Below, piece after piece: positions 1 to 12,307 of a stretch of DNA of 64,000 nt. Position numbers and translations under genes: made by a program. The notes beneath the pieces are model-generated. The model did no database searches. It saw only the letters and a list, made by a program, of their open reading frames with translations, and was not told where the DNA came from. Positions within the stretch are counted from its first letter, which is position 1. Every line of letters begins with the position of its first letter. The stretch lies in assembly GCF_030406385.1 (NCBI RefSeq), contig NZ_JAUEPM010000002.1:366570-430569 (forward strand). The letters run 5' to 3'. This DNA is from Microbacterium oryzae (GTDB lineage: Bacteria > Actinomycetota > Actinomycetes > Actinomycetales > Microbacteriaceae).

Positions 1-393
<393 letters not shown>

Positions 394-435
394 TCCGGCC
401 AGCCGATTTAGAGATTTCCGAATACAGGAGAACTA

Positions 436-4311
<3,876 letters not shown>

Positions 4312-4332
4312 TCCGGATGTGAAGCAGTGAGA

Positions 4333-4364
4333 GAGGCCTCGGGGTTCGCCCCGGGGCCTCTTTC
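4333..4364 (+). terminator. Intrinsic terminator of rpoBC
   Basis: A hairpin with arms GAGGCCTCGGGG and CCCCGGGGCCTC around a TTCG tetraloop (one G-T and one C-G inner pair) is followed by TTT. It lies 21 bp after the rpoC stop codon. Confidence 0.85.
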
Positions 4365-4505
4365 CGTACCCGGGGGCCGCGCCTGCCCCGCCAAACCGCG
4401 CCATACGATGTCGTCTCATCGAGGGGACACGGGAATCCGCGGAATACGGTGTCGCGACGGTGAGGCGACATCGTTTGGACGCGAGGAACGCCGCGCCTGC
4501 GCACG

Positions 4506-4511
4506 TACCCT
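4506..4511 (+). promoter_or_regulatory. Leaderless-type -10 box TACCCT
   Basis: TACCCT is followed by exactly 6 nt and the ATG of the 59-residue membrane protein, which has no Shine-Dalgarno sequence. The same spacing recurs at several other genes in the window, which supports transcription starting at or next to the start codon. Confidence 0.6.
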
Positions 4512-4517
4512 GGATGC

Positions 4518-4697
4518 ATGGCGATCGGCGGACGCAACCTCGTGGCGACGTGGATCGGCGGCATCGTCATCCTCGTCGTCGTCGCGGGCATCGGATGGGC
4601 GGCGCTCCCGTTCCTGCCGGTGGTCGGCGACTGGATCGTCGGCGTCGTCGGCTTCTTCTTCGACTGGCTTCGCTCCATCACGCCGACACGCGCGTAG
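4518..4697 (+). CDS. Small two-helix membrane protein (59 aa)
   Basis: A 59-residue open frame starting MAIGGRNLVATWIGG and ending LRSITPTRA. It has two hydrophobic stretches, about residues 14-33 and 36-50, separated by a Pro/Gly turn, so it is probably a small integral membrane protein. There is no ribosome-binding site, but a TACCCT -10 box sits 6 nt before the ATG, which fits leaderless translation and supports this start. The function is not recognised. The next gene, also membrane-anchored, starts 93 bp downstream. The hydrophobic composition makes it more likely real than chance, but homologs would be needed for certainty. Confidence 0.6.
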   Translation: MAIGGRNLVATWIGGIVILVVVAGIGWAALPFLPVVGDWIVGVVGFFFDWLRSITPTRA

Positions 4698-4790
4698 CCG
4701 CGACATTCCGCGGCGAGGCTCCGACCGCGCGCCTTCCGCCGCGGGTATTCTCGCGGCAGGGGAGAGTCCCCGTCGTGAGGAGCACTTCTG

Positions 4791-6500
4791 ATGAGCGACC
4801 CCCGCAGTTCGACCGGCGGACCGCTGAACGGCGACCCCGACGACTCGGCCGCCGCTGACGCCCAGGGCGGGCGCGTGACCGACGCCCGCGATGGCGCCGA
4901 TTCGGATGGCCAGAGCGGCTACGCCGCCGGCGACGAGAACGCGACGGATGGCCAGAGCCGGGCATCGACGGATGGCCAGAGCCCGGCATCGACGGACGGT
5001 CACGACGATCTCGCCCCCGGCGAGCACGACGGATCTCCCGCCACCGGGGGAGACGGCTTCGCCGCCGGCGACCGCGACCCCTTCGCCACGGCCGACCGCG
5101 AGGTCTTCCATGAGGACGACCGGGACCCCTTCGCGCAGCACAACGAGCCCGAGATCTTCGCGTCGGGCAGCCGCGGCCTCTTCGCCGACGCCGACGAGCG
5201 CGACGCCGCCGGCTTCGACACCACCGCACCCGCGGGCGACGACACCGCCACCCGTGCCATGCCCGAGGTGGGGGAGGAGCGCCCCGCCGCGGTCGCCTTC
5301 GAGCCGTTCGGCCGCAGCGAGGACGCCCATGAGGAATCCGCTGATACGACCGGCTCGCGCCAGGATGAGCGCCCCGCTGCCGTCGCCTTCGCGCCCGGCG
5401 CCGACGCGGCAGAGCGCGCCACGGCGGGCGCAGAGGACGAGCCCGCTGCCGGCATGCCCTCTTTCGCTCCGGCAGATGCCGACGCCGAGGACCGCCCCGC
5501 GTCCGACGGCGACGCCGACGACGCGAACGCCACCGACGCGTCCGACTCCGACGCCCGCACCCGCCCCGCGGCCGTCGCGTTCGACCCCGATGCGCCGTCG
5601 GTGACGCGCGCATCGGAGGAGGCCGACGCGTCCGCCGGGCGCGTGCCGCCGATCGACAACGATCGCGACGGCGAGCCCGACTTCGCCGCCCTCGCTGCCG
5701 AGCTCGAGGAGTTCGAGCGGCGCTCCGCCGACCCGAGCGACTCGCTCGCCGCTCCCGCGCGCGCCCGCGAGGACGACGACGATCACAAGTCGCCGTGGTT
5801 CGAGCCGGCGAAGACCGACACGTTCACCTCGTCCGAGCCCGAGCAGGACCGCCCCATGATCACCGCGTCCGAGCCCGCCCCGCACAGCAGCGCCGCGCCG
5901 GAGCCGAGCGCCGCTCCGGAGACGACCGCCGCGCCGCAGCCGATCTTCGTGCAGGCTCCCGAGCGGCCGAAGAAGCGCGGCAACCGGGGTGCCGCCGGTC
6001 TCATCGGCCTCGTGGCGGCGGTGCTGTTCGCCGTGCTGTTCTTCGCCGCGACGCTCGGCTGGCGCCTGGTCACGGGCGACGCCGACTTCGCGAACATCGC
6101 CGAAGAGGCCCTGCAGATCGTGACGAGCTTCGCGTTCTGGGTGACGGTCGTCGTCTTCTGGCTCGGCTTCTGGCTGCTCGGTGTGTTCGTGAACCGTGCG
6201 CGCTGGGGCAAGTGGGTCGTCTTCGGTCTGCTCGTCGGCGTCATCTCCTATGGCGGATACGTCCTCGGCCAGCTCTTCGAGGCGCCGTTCTGGATGCTCA
6301 CCGCCTCCGAGGGCGGCGAGCTCGCAGCCGACAGCCTCCTGCACCCGCTCGCGATCGTGGCGTTCATCCTCGGCCGCGAGATCACCATCTGGTTCGGAGC
6401 CTGGGTCGCTCGCCACGGCGCACGTGTCTCCGAGCGCAACGCACAGGCCCAGGCCGAATACGAGCGCACGCTCGAGGCCGGTCCGCAGCTGGCACAGTGA
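4791..6500 (+). CDS. Acidic, low-complexity protein with C-terminal membrane domain
   Basis: 569 residues. The first ~390 are highly acidic and Ala/Asp-rich, with degenerate internal repeats: TDGQS units near the N-terminus, paired DRDPFA units, and three copies of RPAAVAF-x-P at about residues 164, 194 and 258. The last ~170 residues contain about four hydrophobic helices (near 399-422, 442-466, 474-495 and 516-540). The overall shape is a long disordered cytosolic tail on a small membrane domain. GGAG lies 8-9 nt before the ATG. The stop overlaps the GTG of the next membrane gene by 4 bp, so the two are translationally coupled. The function is unknown; similar disordered acidic membrane proteins occur in Microbacteriaceae. 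Confidence 0.85.
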   Translation: MSDPRSSTGGPLNGDPDDSAAADAQGGRVTDARDGADSDGQSGYAAGDENATDGQSRASTDGQSPASTDGHDDLAPGEHDGSPATGGDGFAAGDRDPFATADREVFHEDDRDPFAQHNEPEIFASGSRGLFADADERDAAGFDTTAPAGDDTATRAMPEVGEERPAAVAFEPFGRSEDAHEESADTTGSRQDERPAAVAFAPGADAAERATAGAEDEPAAGMPSFAPADADAEDRPASDGDADDANATDASDSDARTRPAAVAFDPDAPSVTRASEEADASAGRVPPIDNDRDGEPDFAALAAELEEFERRSADPSDSLAAPARAREDDDDHKSPWFEPAKTDTFTSSEPEQDRPMITASEPAPHSSAAPEPSAAPETTAAPQPIFVQAPERPKKRGNRGAAGLIGLVAAVLFAVLFFAATLGWRLVTGDADFANIAEEALQIVTSFAFWVTVVVFWLGFWLLGVFVNRARWGKWVVFGLLVGVISYGGYVLGQLFEAPFWMLTASEGGELAADSLLHPLAIVAFILGREITIWFGAWVARHGARVSERNAQAQAEYERTLEAGPQLAQ

Positions 6501-6982
6501 CCACAGCACCACGACGCGAAGGCGAGGGGCTTCCCGCAGGGATGCTCCTCGCCTTCGCCGTCGCGGGGTACGGCGCCCTCGCCGTGTGCGGGCTCGGTTT
6601 CGGCAGCCTGTTCACCGAGTCCGACGTCATCGAGACGCCGGGCGTCGGCATCGTGCCCGCCGCTCTCGCCGTCGTCGTGAGCGCCGGCGCCTTCGCGCTC
6701 GCGCTGTGGCCGGCGATCCGGCCCGAGCGCCCGCGCTTCACGTCGGTGATCGGCGTGGTCTTCGCCACCGCCGCGATCTACGCGCTGGCGCTGTGGCTGC
6801 TCGCGCTGGTCTTCGACGCGGGCCTCGGCGCCGCGACGGGCGCTGTCGTCGAGGTGGTGATCGGATGGCCGGTGCCGGTTCTCGCCGGAGCCGCCGCAAT
6901 CACGTCGTGGTGCGCGATCGCCGTCCGGCGCACCCGTGCCCAGCGACCGCTGTGGCCGTGGGAGCGCCCCGATGCGCAATAG
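6497..6982 (+). CDS. Four-helix membrane protein, DUF6121-like
   Basis: 161 residues beginning VTTAPRREGEGLPAGM. The GTG start overlaps the preceding TGA (GTGA), indicating translational coupling with the acidic membrane protein upstream. Four hydrophobic segments cover most of the protein, ending in a basic/aromatic tail (RRTRAQRPLWPWERP). The topology and size resemble an actinobacterial family I believe is called DUF6121; this label is from memory and has not been searched. No catalytic motif is visible. The role is probably shared with its upstream partner in the membrane. Confidence 0.8.
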   Translation: MTTAPRREGEGLPAGMLLAFAVAGYGALAVCGLGFGSLFTESDVIETPGVGIVPAALAVVVSAGAFALALWPAIRPERPRFTSVIGVVFATAAIYALALWLLALVFDAGLGAATGAVVEVVIGWPVPVLAGAAAITSWCAIAVRRTRAQRPLWPWERPDAQ

Positions 6983-7018
6983 TCCGCTCGGCGCCCCACC
7001 GCAGACGCTCGCGCCCCC

Positions 7019-7024
7019 TACCCT
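7019..7024 (+). promoter_or_regulatory. Leaderless-type -10 box TACCCT
   Basis: TACCCT is followed by 7 nt and the ATG of the 223-residue gene. No Shine-Dalgarno sequence is present. Confidence 0.6.
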
Positions 7025-7031
7025 GTAAGTC

Positions 7032-7703
7032 ATGGAGCGGACGCTCGACGCGCAGGTGGCTCAGGCGGTGGACGCCTGGCTGCGCTGGCTGCCGCGCTGG
7101 CAGCCCGCCACGCATCGCGGCCGTGCCGCTCCATGCCGCCGCTGCTTCGGGTCGCCGCTGCTCTCGGCCGCCGGCCTCGGCGCCGACGTGCCCCATGGCG
7201 TGCAGCACGGGCTCTCCACGCGGATGAAGGCCATCGTCGATCACGCCGTCGCCGAGTACACAGCCCGCAACCTGCCACTGCTGCAGGCCGAGCTCGATCA
7301 GCAGGCCGCCCGCAATCGCGCGCGCTCCTACCGGCCGGGGGAGGACCTCGCGCCCGAGTACGAGGGGCTGCCGCTCGACCCCGACCCGGTGCCTGGCGCC
7401 CCGTTCCTCTTCACGATCGAGCAGCTGGCGAACGAAGCCGAGGCCGACGTGCCGAGCCTCCCGCCGCTGTCCGCGGAGGCGAAAGCGGCCCTGCGCCACG
7501 AGGTCTCGCTCGCCGACGAGTACGCGAACCTCGTCGGTCGCGAGATCTGCTCCGTGCTGCTGGGCCATCGCCTGCGCATCCAGGCCGCCGTCGTCGAGTT
7601 CGTCGAGCCGCAGGTCGAGGCCATGCTCGCCGAGCTCACGCAGTCGCTCGACACTCCGTTCGGTCCCGAGGACTTCCTGTCCGGGCCCGGCGCGACCCCC
7701 TGA
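7032..7703 (+). CDS. Hypothetical protein, 223 aa
   Basis: 223 residues with no signal peptide or membrane segment. A cysteine pair lies near the N-terminus (APCRRCFGS, about residues 34-38). The remainder is mostly helical and acidic, with conserved-looking blocks such as STRMKAIVDHAVAEYTARN and LADEYANLVGREICSVLLGH, then a helical C-terminus. I do not recognise the family. It appears to be leaderless (TACCCT 7 nt before ATG). It is convergent with the META-domain lipoprotein gene, and a shared hairpin terminator lies between them. Confidence 0.8.
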   Translation: MERTLDAQVAQAVDAWLRWLPRWQPATHRGRAAPCRRCFGSPLLSAAGLGADVPHGVQHGLSTRMKAIVDHAVAEYTARNLPLLQAELDQQAARNRARSYRPGEDLAPEYEGLPLDPDPVPGAPFLFTIEQLANEAEADVPSLPPLSAEAKAALRHEVSLADEYANLVGREICSVLLGHRLRIQAAVVEFVEPQVEAMLAELTQSLDTPFGPEDFLSGPGATP

Positions 7704-7708
7704 AACGA

Positions 7709-7739
7709 GACATCCCCGCCTCGAGGAGGCGGGGATGTC
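7709..7739. terminator. Bidirectional intrinsic terminator
   Basis: A perfect 14-bp stem GACATCCCCGCCTC / GAGGCGGGGATGTC with a 3-nt loop lies between two convergent genes, 5 bp after one stop codon and 27 bp from the other. Confidence 0.8.
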
Positions 7740-7766
7740 AGCGGATGGCCGGTTCGGCCATCCGCA

Positions 7767-8144
7767 TCAGCTCTCGCGTGCGAGCGAACCGAGCAGCTCT
7801 CCCGAAGCGTCGTAGACCTCGAGGGTCGACTCGCCGACGGTGAGGGTCTCGAGCTTCCGGAGCCAGTCGTCGACTCCCGGACAGCCGCGCGTGGTGGCGG
7901 CGACGTAGGTGACCGTGACGGTGTCGCCATCCTGCTCGTAGCGGCCGGACATCTTGTTGCAGCCGTCGTTGCCGCGGAACTGCCCGTCTTCCGTGAAGGT
8001 GAGGTGCGGTTCGCTGCTCTCGCCGCTCTGCCACGTCCCGACCACTGAATTCACGCCGGCCCCTCCCGCGGTTGTTGCGCATCCGGTGAGCGCGAGGCCG
8101 GCCGCGATGAGCGCGCCGACCCTCCAGATCCGTCTGCTGGACAT
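7767..8144 (-). CDS. META domain-containing lipoprotein
   Basis: 125 residues. An N-terminal signal peptide ends in the lipobox L19-T20-G21-C22, predicting lipidation at Cys22 and anchoring on the outer face of the cytoplasmic membrane. The mature part is a single META (HslJ-like) domain: it opens with VVGTWQS, has the family hallmark GNDGCNKMSGRY, and ends with a beta-rich segment LEVYDASGELLGSL. The family is linked to envelope stress and heat induction in other bacteria, but no enzymatic activity is known. GGGGGAAG precedes the ATG at 5-6 nt. It is divergent from the S1 protease gene; the 174-bp region between them carries a hairpin. Confidence 0.9.
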   Translation of the reverse strand: MSSRRIWRVGALIAAGLALTGCATTAGGAGVNSVVGTWQSGESSEPHLTFTEDGQFRGNDGCNKMSGRYEQDGDTVTVTYVAATTRGCPGVDDWLRKLETLTVGESTLEVYDASGELLGSLARES

Positions 8145-8176
8145 GTCTTCCCCCGTTCATGCCGGCGAATGCGGAC

Positions 8177-8236
8177 TTGCCCTACATCGTAGGTGTGCGT
8201 CTAGTCTGTAAACGCTGTGTCTCTCCCGAGAGAGAC
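8177..8236 (+). promoter_or_regulatory. Candidate promoter and leader hairpin of the S1 protease
   Basis: A possible -10 box TAGTCT (8202-8207) has a weak TTGCCC 19 nt upstream. It is followed by a perfect 7-bp dyad GTCTCTC-CCGA-GAGAGAC (8219-8236). The dyad would lie in the 5' leader of the mRNA or serve as an operator. The element is about 80 nt before the start codon. Confidence 0.4.
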
Positions 8237-8318
8237 CAGAGCTTCCGGGGGCCTGGGTCAGCCATGATCCGCCTCCGTCTTGAGAAGTGCACATGACAAA
8301 GAACCGGGGGAACCGAGT

Positions 8319-10460
8319 TTGAAGCCTTCAATCACGCGCGCAGCGCGTCTGGGAGCGCTGGGTGTCGCGTCGGCGCTGGCGTTCGGCGGTGTGGCCGCTA
8401 CGTCCGCATCCGCGACTGAGGCGCCTTCCGCGCCGACCGAGGGCGAGGCGTTCGACGCTCTTGCGTTCGAGCTCTTCCAGGACGACTCGGTCACGGGCGT
8501 CCTGCACGATGGCAGCGGCCAGGTCATCGTCCAGCAGCTGGAGAGCGAGGGTGCGGGCGCCGCGGCCAAGCGCATCCAGGCTTCCGCGACCGCCGCTGAG
8601 GTGGCGAACACCTACGGCAACGTCAAGATCGTCACCGTCACGGAGGACGAGCTCGCGAAGCCGACCGCCGCGACCGACGTCGTCGGCGGCTACGGCATCG
8701 CGCTGTTCCCCGACTCGGGCAGCCAGGGAGCCGTCTGCTCCGTCGGCTTCCCTGCCTGGAGCCCCAGCGGCGACCCGGCCGTGCTGACCGCCGGCCACTG
8801 CACCGAAGACGGCGCGTTCGGCAACATCTTCCTCACGGACCCAGCTGGCGACACCGCCGGCGGCGGCGCCGAAGACAACAGCACGGTCGCCCCGACGTAC
8901 GCGCTCGGCACGATCGGCTTCTCGCAGTTCGGCGGCGCCGGCAACAGCGAGGGCGGCCCCGGCGACGCGCTCGACGTGACCGCGATCGACGTCATCAACG
9001 ACGACCTCGATCTCATCCCCGCGATGACTGACTGGGCCAACACCGACGACCTGTCCGCGTCGCTCGCGTCGAACATCACCGGCGTCGGCACCGCTCAGAT
9101 CGGCGCCACCGTGCAGCGCTCCGGCCGCACCACCGGCTACTCGGCCGGCCCGGTCGACACCGACCGCTTCGTCTCCGACGTCGAGGCCGAGGGCTACCTC
9201 ATGGTCGACGACCGCATCGTCAAGGGCTTCGCCGCGGCGACGCAGGCGATCCCCGGCGACTCGGGCGGAACCATCCTGCAGGGCAGCACGGCTGTCGGCA
9301 TCGTCTCGGGCACCTTCCGGTACGAGGGTGAAGAGCACATGTGGGGCGCCGACCTGCAGGCGAACCTCGAGGGCACCGGCGGCTACAGCGTCATGCTCGA
9401 CATCGCTGAGGCGGAGGTCACCTCGCTGGAGTCCGGCGCGAACATCTCGTGGAACGCGCCCATCTCGGGCACCGCTGCGGCGAACTCCACGCTCGAGTAC
9501 GCGTTCGTCTCACAGGGTTCGGACGCCTCGTTCGAGAACAGCGCGACGACCGCGGTCGACGGCAGCGGCAACTGGCAGATCCAGGGCCCCTCGACGCCCG
9601 GCGACTACACCGTCTACTTCCGCGTGAAGAGCGGCTTCGACACCTCCGACGTCACCTCGTTCGACACGCAGGTCTTCCCGACCGCCCCCGGCATCATCTC
9701 GCCGGAGAACGGCCAGTCGTTCACCGAGCCGGTCACCGCCATCTCCGGCAACGCGGCGCCGAACACCGAGGTCACGCTGTCCGGCGACGTCACCGCGAAG
9801 GTCACCTCCGACGACGAGGGCAACTGGTCGCACGCTGTTGAGCTCGGCGAGGGCAGCTACTCCGTCAGCGCTCAGCAGACGGTCAACGGCAAGACCTCCG
9901 CCGCCGCCACGGTCGAGTTCACGGTCGGCGCCGCCGCGCCGAGCCCGGCTCCCGAGCCCGAGCAGCCGGCGGCCCCCGAGGCACCCGCGTTCATCAACCC
10001 GTCGAACGACGGCGGCTCCTACGTCGAGGGCTCGACCCCCGGCACGGTGACCGGTGAGGGCATCAACGGCGCGACCGTCGAGCTCCGCGTGAACGACGAG
10101 CTCGTCGGCTCGGCCACCGTCGAGGCGAACGTCTGGTCCATTCAGATCGGCGCGCTCCCCGTCGGCGAGCACACCATCGCCGCCCGCCAGATCGTCGACG
10201 GCGTCGCGAGCGCCGACAACGCGGTCACGGTGACGGTGACCGCCGCGGCCGCCCCGCAGGACCCGCAGTCGGAGGAGCCGCAGCAGGCTCCGGACGACGA
10301 GAACCCGCAGGCCGAGCAGCCGCAGCAGGACGGCCAGCTCGAGCCGACCGGCGCCGAGTTCGACGCCACCGCCCCGCTCGCGCTGGGCTTCGGCCTGGTC
10401 TTCGCGGCCGGCGGCGTGCTGCTGATCGCTCGCCAGCGTCAGCTGAAGTCGGAGCGCTGA
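8319..10460 (+). CDS. Secreted S1-family serine protease with Ig-like repeats and sorting-like C-terminus
   Basis: 713 residues from the TTG at 8319, chosen because GGGGGA lies 7 nt upstream and a signal peptide follows directly (LKPSITRAARLG..., cleavage near ATSASA). A trypsin-like (streptogrisin-type) domain has His160 in TAGHC, a probable Asp219 in LDVTAIDV, and Ser315 in GDSGG. Two or three bacterial Ig-like modules follow (about residues 380-650), a layout seen in adhesive or matrix-associated exoproteins. The Pro/Gln-rich spacer ends in LEPTG (674-678), a hydrophobic helix and a basic tail RQRQLKSER. This resembles a sortase signal, but with Glu instead of the usual residue at position 2. 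The protein is probably cell-surface anchored. Confidence 0.9.
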   Translation: MKPSITRAARLGALGVASALAFGGVAATSASATEAPSAPTEGEAFDALAFELFQDDSVTGVLHDGSGQVIVQQLESEGAGAAAKRIQASATAAEVANTYGNVKIVTVTEDELAKPTAATDVVGGYGIALFPDSGSQGAVCSVGFPAWSPSGDPAVLTAGHCTEDGAFGNIFLTDPAGDTAGGGAEDNSTVAPTYALGTIGFSQFGGAGNSEGGPGDALDVTAIDVINDDLDLIPAMTDWANTDDLSASLASNITGVGTAQIGATVQRSGRTTGYSAGPVDTDRFVSDVEAEGYLMVDDRIVKGFAAATQAIPGDSGGTILQGSTAVGIVSGTFRYEGEEHMWGADLQANLEGTGGYSVMLDIAEAEVTSLESGANISWNAPISGTAAANSTLEYAFVSQGSDASFENSATTAVDGSGNWQIQGPSTPGDYTVYFRVKSGFDTSDVTSFDTQVFPTAPGIISPENGQSFTEPVTAISGNAAPNTEVTLSGDVTAKVTSDDEGNWSHAVELGEGSYSVSAQQTVNGKTSAAATVEFTVGAAAPSPAPEPEQPAAPEAPAFINPSNDGGSYVEGSTPGTVTGEGINGATVELRVNDELVGSATVEANVWSIQIGALPVGEHTIAARQIVDGVASADNAVTVTVTAAAAPQDPQSEEPQQAPDDENPQAEQPQQDGQLEPTGAEFDATAPLALGFGLVFAAGGVLLIARQRQLKSER

Positions 10461-10489
10461 TCCCGCTTCTGAGCTGAGAGCTCGCACCG

Positions 10490-10518
10490 AAAGGGCGTCC
10501 CGCAAGGGGCGCCCTTTC
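10490..10518 (+). terminator. Intrinsic terminator of the S1 protease gene
   Basis: Arms AAAGGGCG and CGCCCTTT flank a short G/C-rich loop; the hairpin ends in TTT and lies about 30 bp after the stop codon. Confidence 0.75.
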
Positions 10519-10540
10519 TGCGTCCCGCCCCCCCTTCCGG

Positions 10541-11240
10541 AGGTTGAGCGAGGGAGCGCAGCGACCCCTTCCCGGACGTTGAGCGAGGGAGCGCAGCGAC
10601 TGAGACGAAACGGGTCGTTGTCGGGAACGGGTTGCGGCGTTTCGCCTCGCTTCGCTCGCTCAACGTCCGGGGTGTGTCTCCTTCTCGGACGTTGAGCGAG
10701 GGAGCGCAGCGACTGAGACGAAACGGGTCGTTGTCGAGACCGGCTCGCGTCGTTTCGTCTCGCTTCGCTCGCTCAACGTCCGGGGTGTGTCTCCTTCTCG
10801 GACGTTGAGCGAGGGAGCGCAGCGACCGAGACGAAACGGGGTCGTTGTCGAGACCGGCTCGCGTCGTTTCGTCTCGCTTCGCTCGCTCAACGTCCGGGGT
10901 GTGTCTCCTTCTCGGACGTTGAGCGAGGGAGCGCAGCGACTGAGACGAAACGGGTCGTTGTCGGGAACGGGTTGCGGCGTTTCGCCTCGCTTCGCTCGCT
11001 CAACGTCCGGGGGTGTGTCCCCTGTCCGGTCGTTGAGCGAGGGAGCGCAGCGACCGAGACGAAACGGGGTCGTTGTCGGGGGCGGGCTGCGTCGTTTCGT
11101 CTCGCTTCGCTCGCTCAACGTCCGGGGGTGTGTCTCCTGTCCGGTCGTTGAGCGAGGGAGCGCAGCGACCGAGACGAAACGGGGTCGTTGTCGAGACCGG
11201 CTCGCGTCGTTTCGTCTCGCTTCGCTCGCTCAACGTCCGG
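10541..11240. repeat. Cluster of palindromic repeats (one half-unit plus six full hairpins)
   Basis: The unit is about 100 bp. The left arm begins GGACGTTGAGCGAG and continues through GACGAAACG; a 25-35 nt loop rich in TCGTTGTCG follows; and the right arm is the inverse complement, ending CTCGCTCAACGTCC. Full hairpins begin near 10574, 10687, 10800, 10914, 11028 and 11143, about 113-115 bp apart, separated by short spacers such as GGTGTGTCTCCTTCTC. A lone left arm lies at 10541-10564. Individual copies differ by a few bases, often compensated in the other arm. The array lies between the protease terminator and the rpsL promoter. Arms of the same family recur near 16, 48.6, 50.3 and 61 kb. Confidence 0.95.
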
Positions 11241-11252
11241 GGCCGAACTCGT

Positions 11253-11282
11253 TTGACCGGGTGTCGTAGAAGGCCCTATCAT
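11253..11282 (+). promoter_or_regulatory. rpsL-rpsG(-fusA) promoter
   Basis: TTGACC (11253-11258) is separated by 18 nt from TATCAT (11277-11282), close to the sigma-70 consensus. This predicts a leader of about 160 nt before rpsL. The leader starts with a near-palindromic alternating GTGCGTGC tract and ends with the AAGGAG site. Confidence 0.65.
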
Positions 11283-11450
11283 GGAAGCAGTGTGCGTGCA
11301 CGCGTTTGCGTGCGTGCGCACTTACGGGACGGGCCTGCGAACAGGTCACCCCCACGGCATATCCACCTGAAGTCTCTCGCCTTTCGGCGCGGGGGTGGGT
11401 TTCGTGAAACATCACGCGCTGTCACCGTGCAGCAACGAACAAGGAGAAAC

Positions 11451-11819
11451 GTGCCAACTATTCAGCAGTTGGTTCGCAAGGGCCGTTCGCCGAAGGTCTC
11501 GAAGACCAAGGCGCCCGCCCTGAAGGCGAACCCGCAGCAGGCGGGTGTCTGCACCCGCGTCTACACGACCACCCCGAAGAAGCCGAACTCGGCTATGCGG
11601 AAGGTCGCCCGTGTCAAGCTGCGCAACGGCACCGAGGTCACGGCCTACATCCCCGGTGAGGGCCACAACCTCCAGGAGCACTCGCTCGTGCTCGTCCGCG
11701 GCGGTCGTGTGAAGGACCTCCCCGGCGTGCGCTACAAGATCGTCCGCGGTGCGCTCGACACCCAGGCTGTCAAGAACCGTAAGCAGGCTCGCAGCCGCTA
11801 CGGCGCGAAGAAGGGTTGA
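11451..11819 (+). CDS. rpsL: 30S ribosomal protein S12
   Basis: 122 residues, the usual length for S12. It has the conserved [10 protein letters not shown] start, the streptomycin-loop block [16 protein letters not shown] and the second loop near [19 protein letters not shown]. Lys occupies the positions where streptomycin-resistance substitutions usually occur, so it looks wild type. S12 sits at the decoding centre of the small subunit. The start is GTG with AAGGAG 4 nt upstream. It is the first gene of the rpsL-rpsG-fusA unit, and rpsG follows after 5 bp. Confidence 0.98.
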   Translation: MPTIQQLVRKGRSPKVSKTKAPALKANPQQAGVCTRVYTTTPKKPNSAMRKVARVKLRNGTEVTAYIPGEGHNLQEHSLVLVRGGRVKDLPGVRYKIVRGALDTQAVKNRKQARSRYGAKKG

Positions 11820-11824
11820 GTTAG

Positions 11825-12295
11825 ATGCCTCGTAAGGGTCCGGCCCCCAAGCGCCCCGTCGTCAACGACCCGGTTTACGGCGCTCCGATCGTCACGCAGC
11901 TGGTCAACAAGATCCTCGTCGATGGCAAGAAGTCCATCGCCGAGAGCATCGTCTACACCGCTCTCGAGGGTGTGGCCGCCAAGAACGGCCAGGACGCTGT
12001 CGCCACGCTGAAGAAGGCGCTCGACAACGTGCGCCCGACGCTCGAGGTCCGCAGCCGCCGCGTCGGCGGTTCGACCTACCAGGTTCCGGTCGAGGTCAAG
12101 CCTCACCGTGCCAACACGCTCGCTCTCCGCTGGCTCGTGAGCTACGCGAAGGGCCGTCGTGAGAAGACGATGACCGAGCGTCTCATGAACGAGATCCTCG
12201 ACGCGTCGAACGGTCTGGGTGCCGCGGTCAAGCGCCGCGAGGACACCCACAAGATGGCCGAGTCGAACCGCGCCTTCGCGCACTACCGCTGGTAG
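11825..12295 (+). CDS. rpsG: 30S ribosomal protein S7
   Basis: 156 residues, full length. It has the [10 protein letters not shown] start, the conserved [18 protein letters not shown] block, and the C-terminal FAHYRW typical of bacterial S7. S7 nucleates assembly of the 30S head and contacts tRNA at the exit site. It lies 5 bp after rpsL and is probably translated by coupling, because its own Shine-Dalgarno sequence is weak. A large hairpin lies between it and fusA. Confidence 0.98.
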   Translation: MPRKGPAPKRPVVNDPVYGAPIVTQLVNKILVDGKKSIAESIVYTALEGVAAKNGQDAVATLKKALDNVRPTLEVRSRRVGGSTYQVPVEVKPHRANTLALRWLVSYAKGRREKTMTERLMNEILDASNGLGAAVKRREDTHKMAESNRAFAHYRW

Positions 12296-12307
12296 GAAGC
12301 GCCCCGA

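Noticed and set aside
10541..11240. CRISPR array
   Set aside because: Units are about 100 bp hairpins with near-identical loops, spacers are short and similar, and no cas genes lie nearby.
10787..11269. Open frames through the palindromic repeats (for example peptides rich in SERSETKRR or RSLNVRG)
   Set aside because: Repeat units happen to be open in several frames. The predicted peptides are repeats of the same short words on both strands, lack start signals and recur at all five clusters, so they are not genes.
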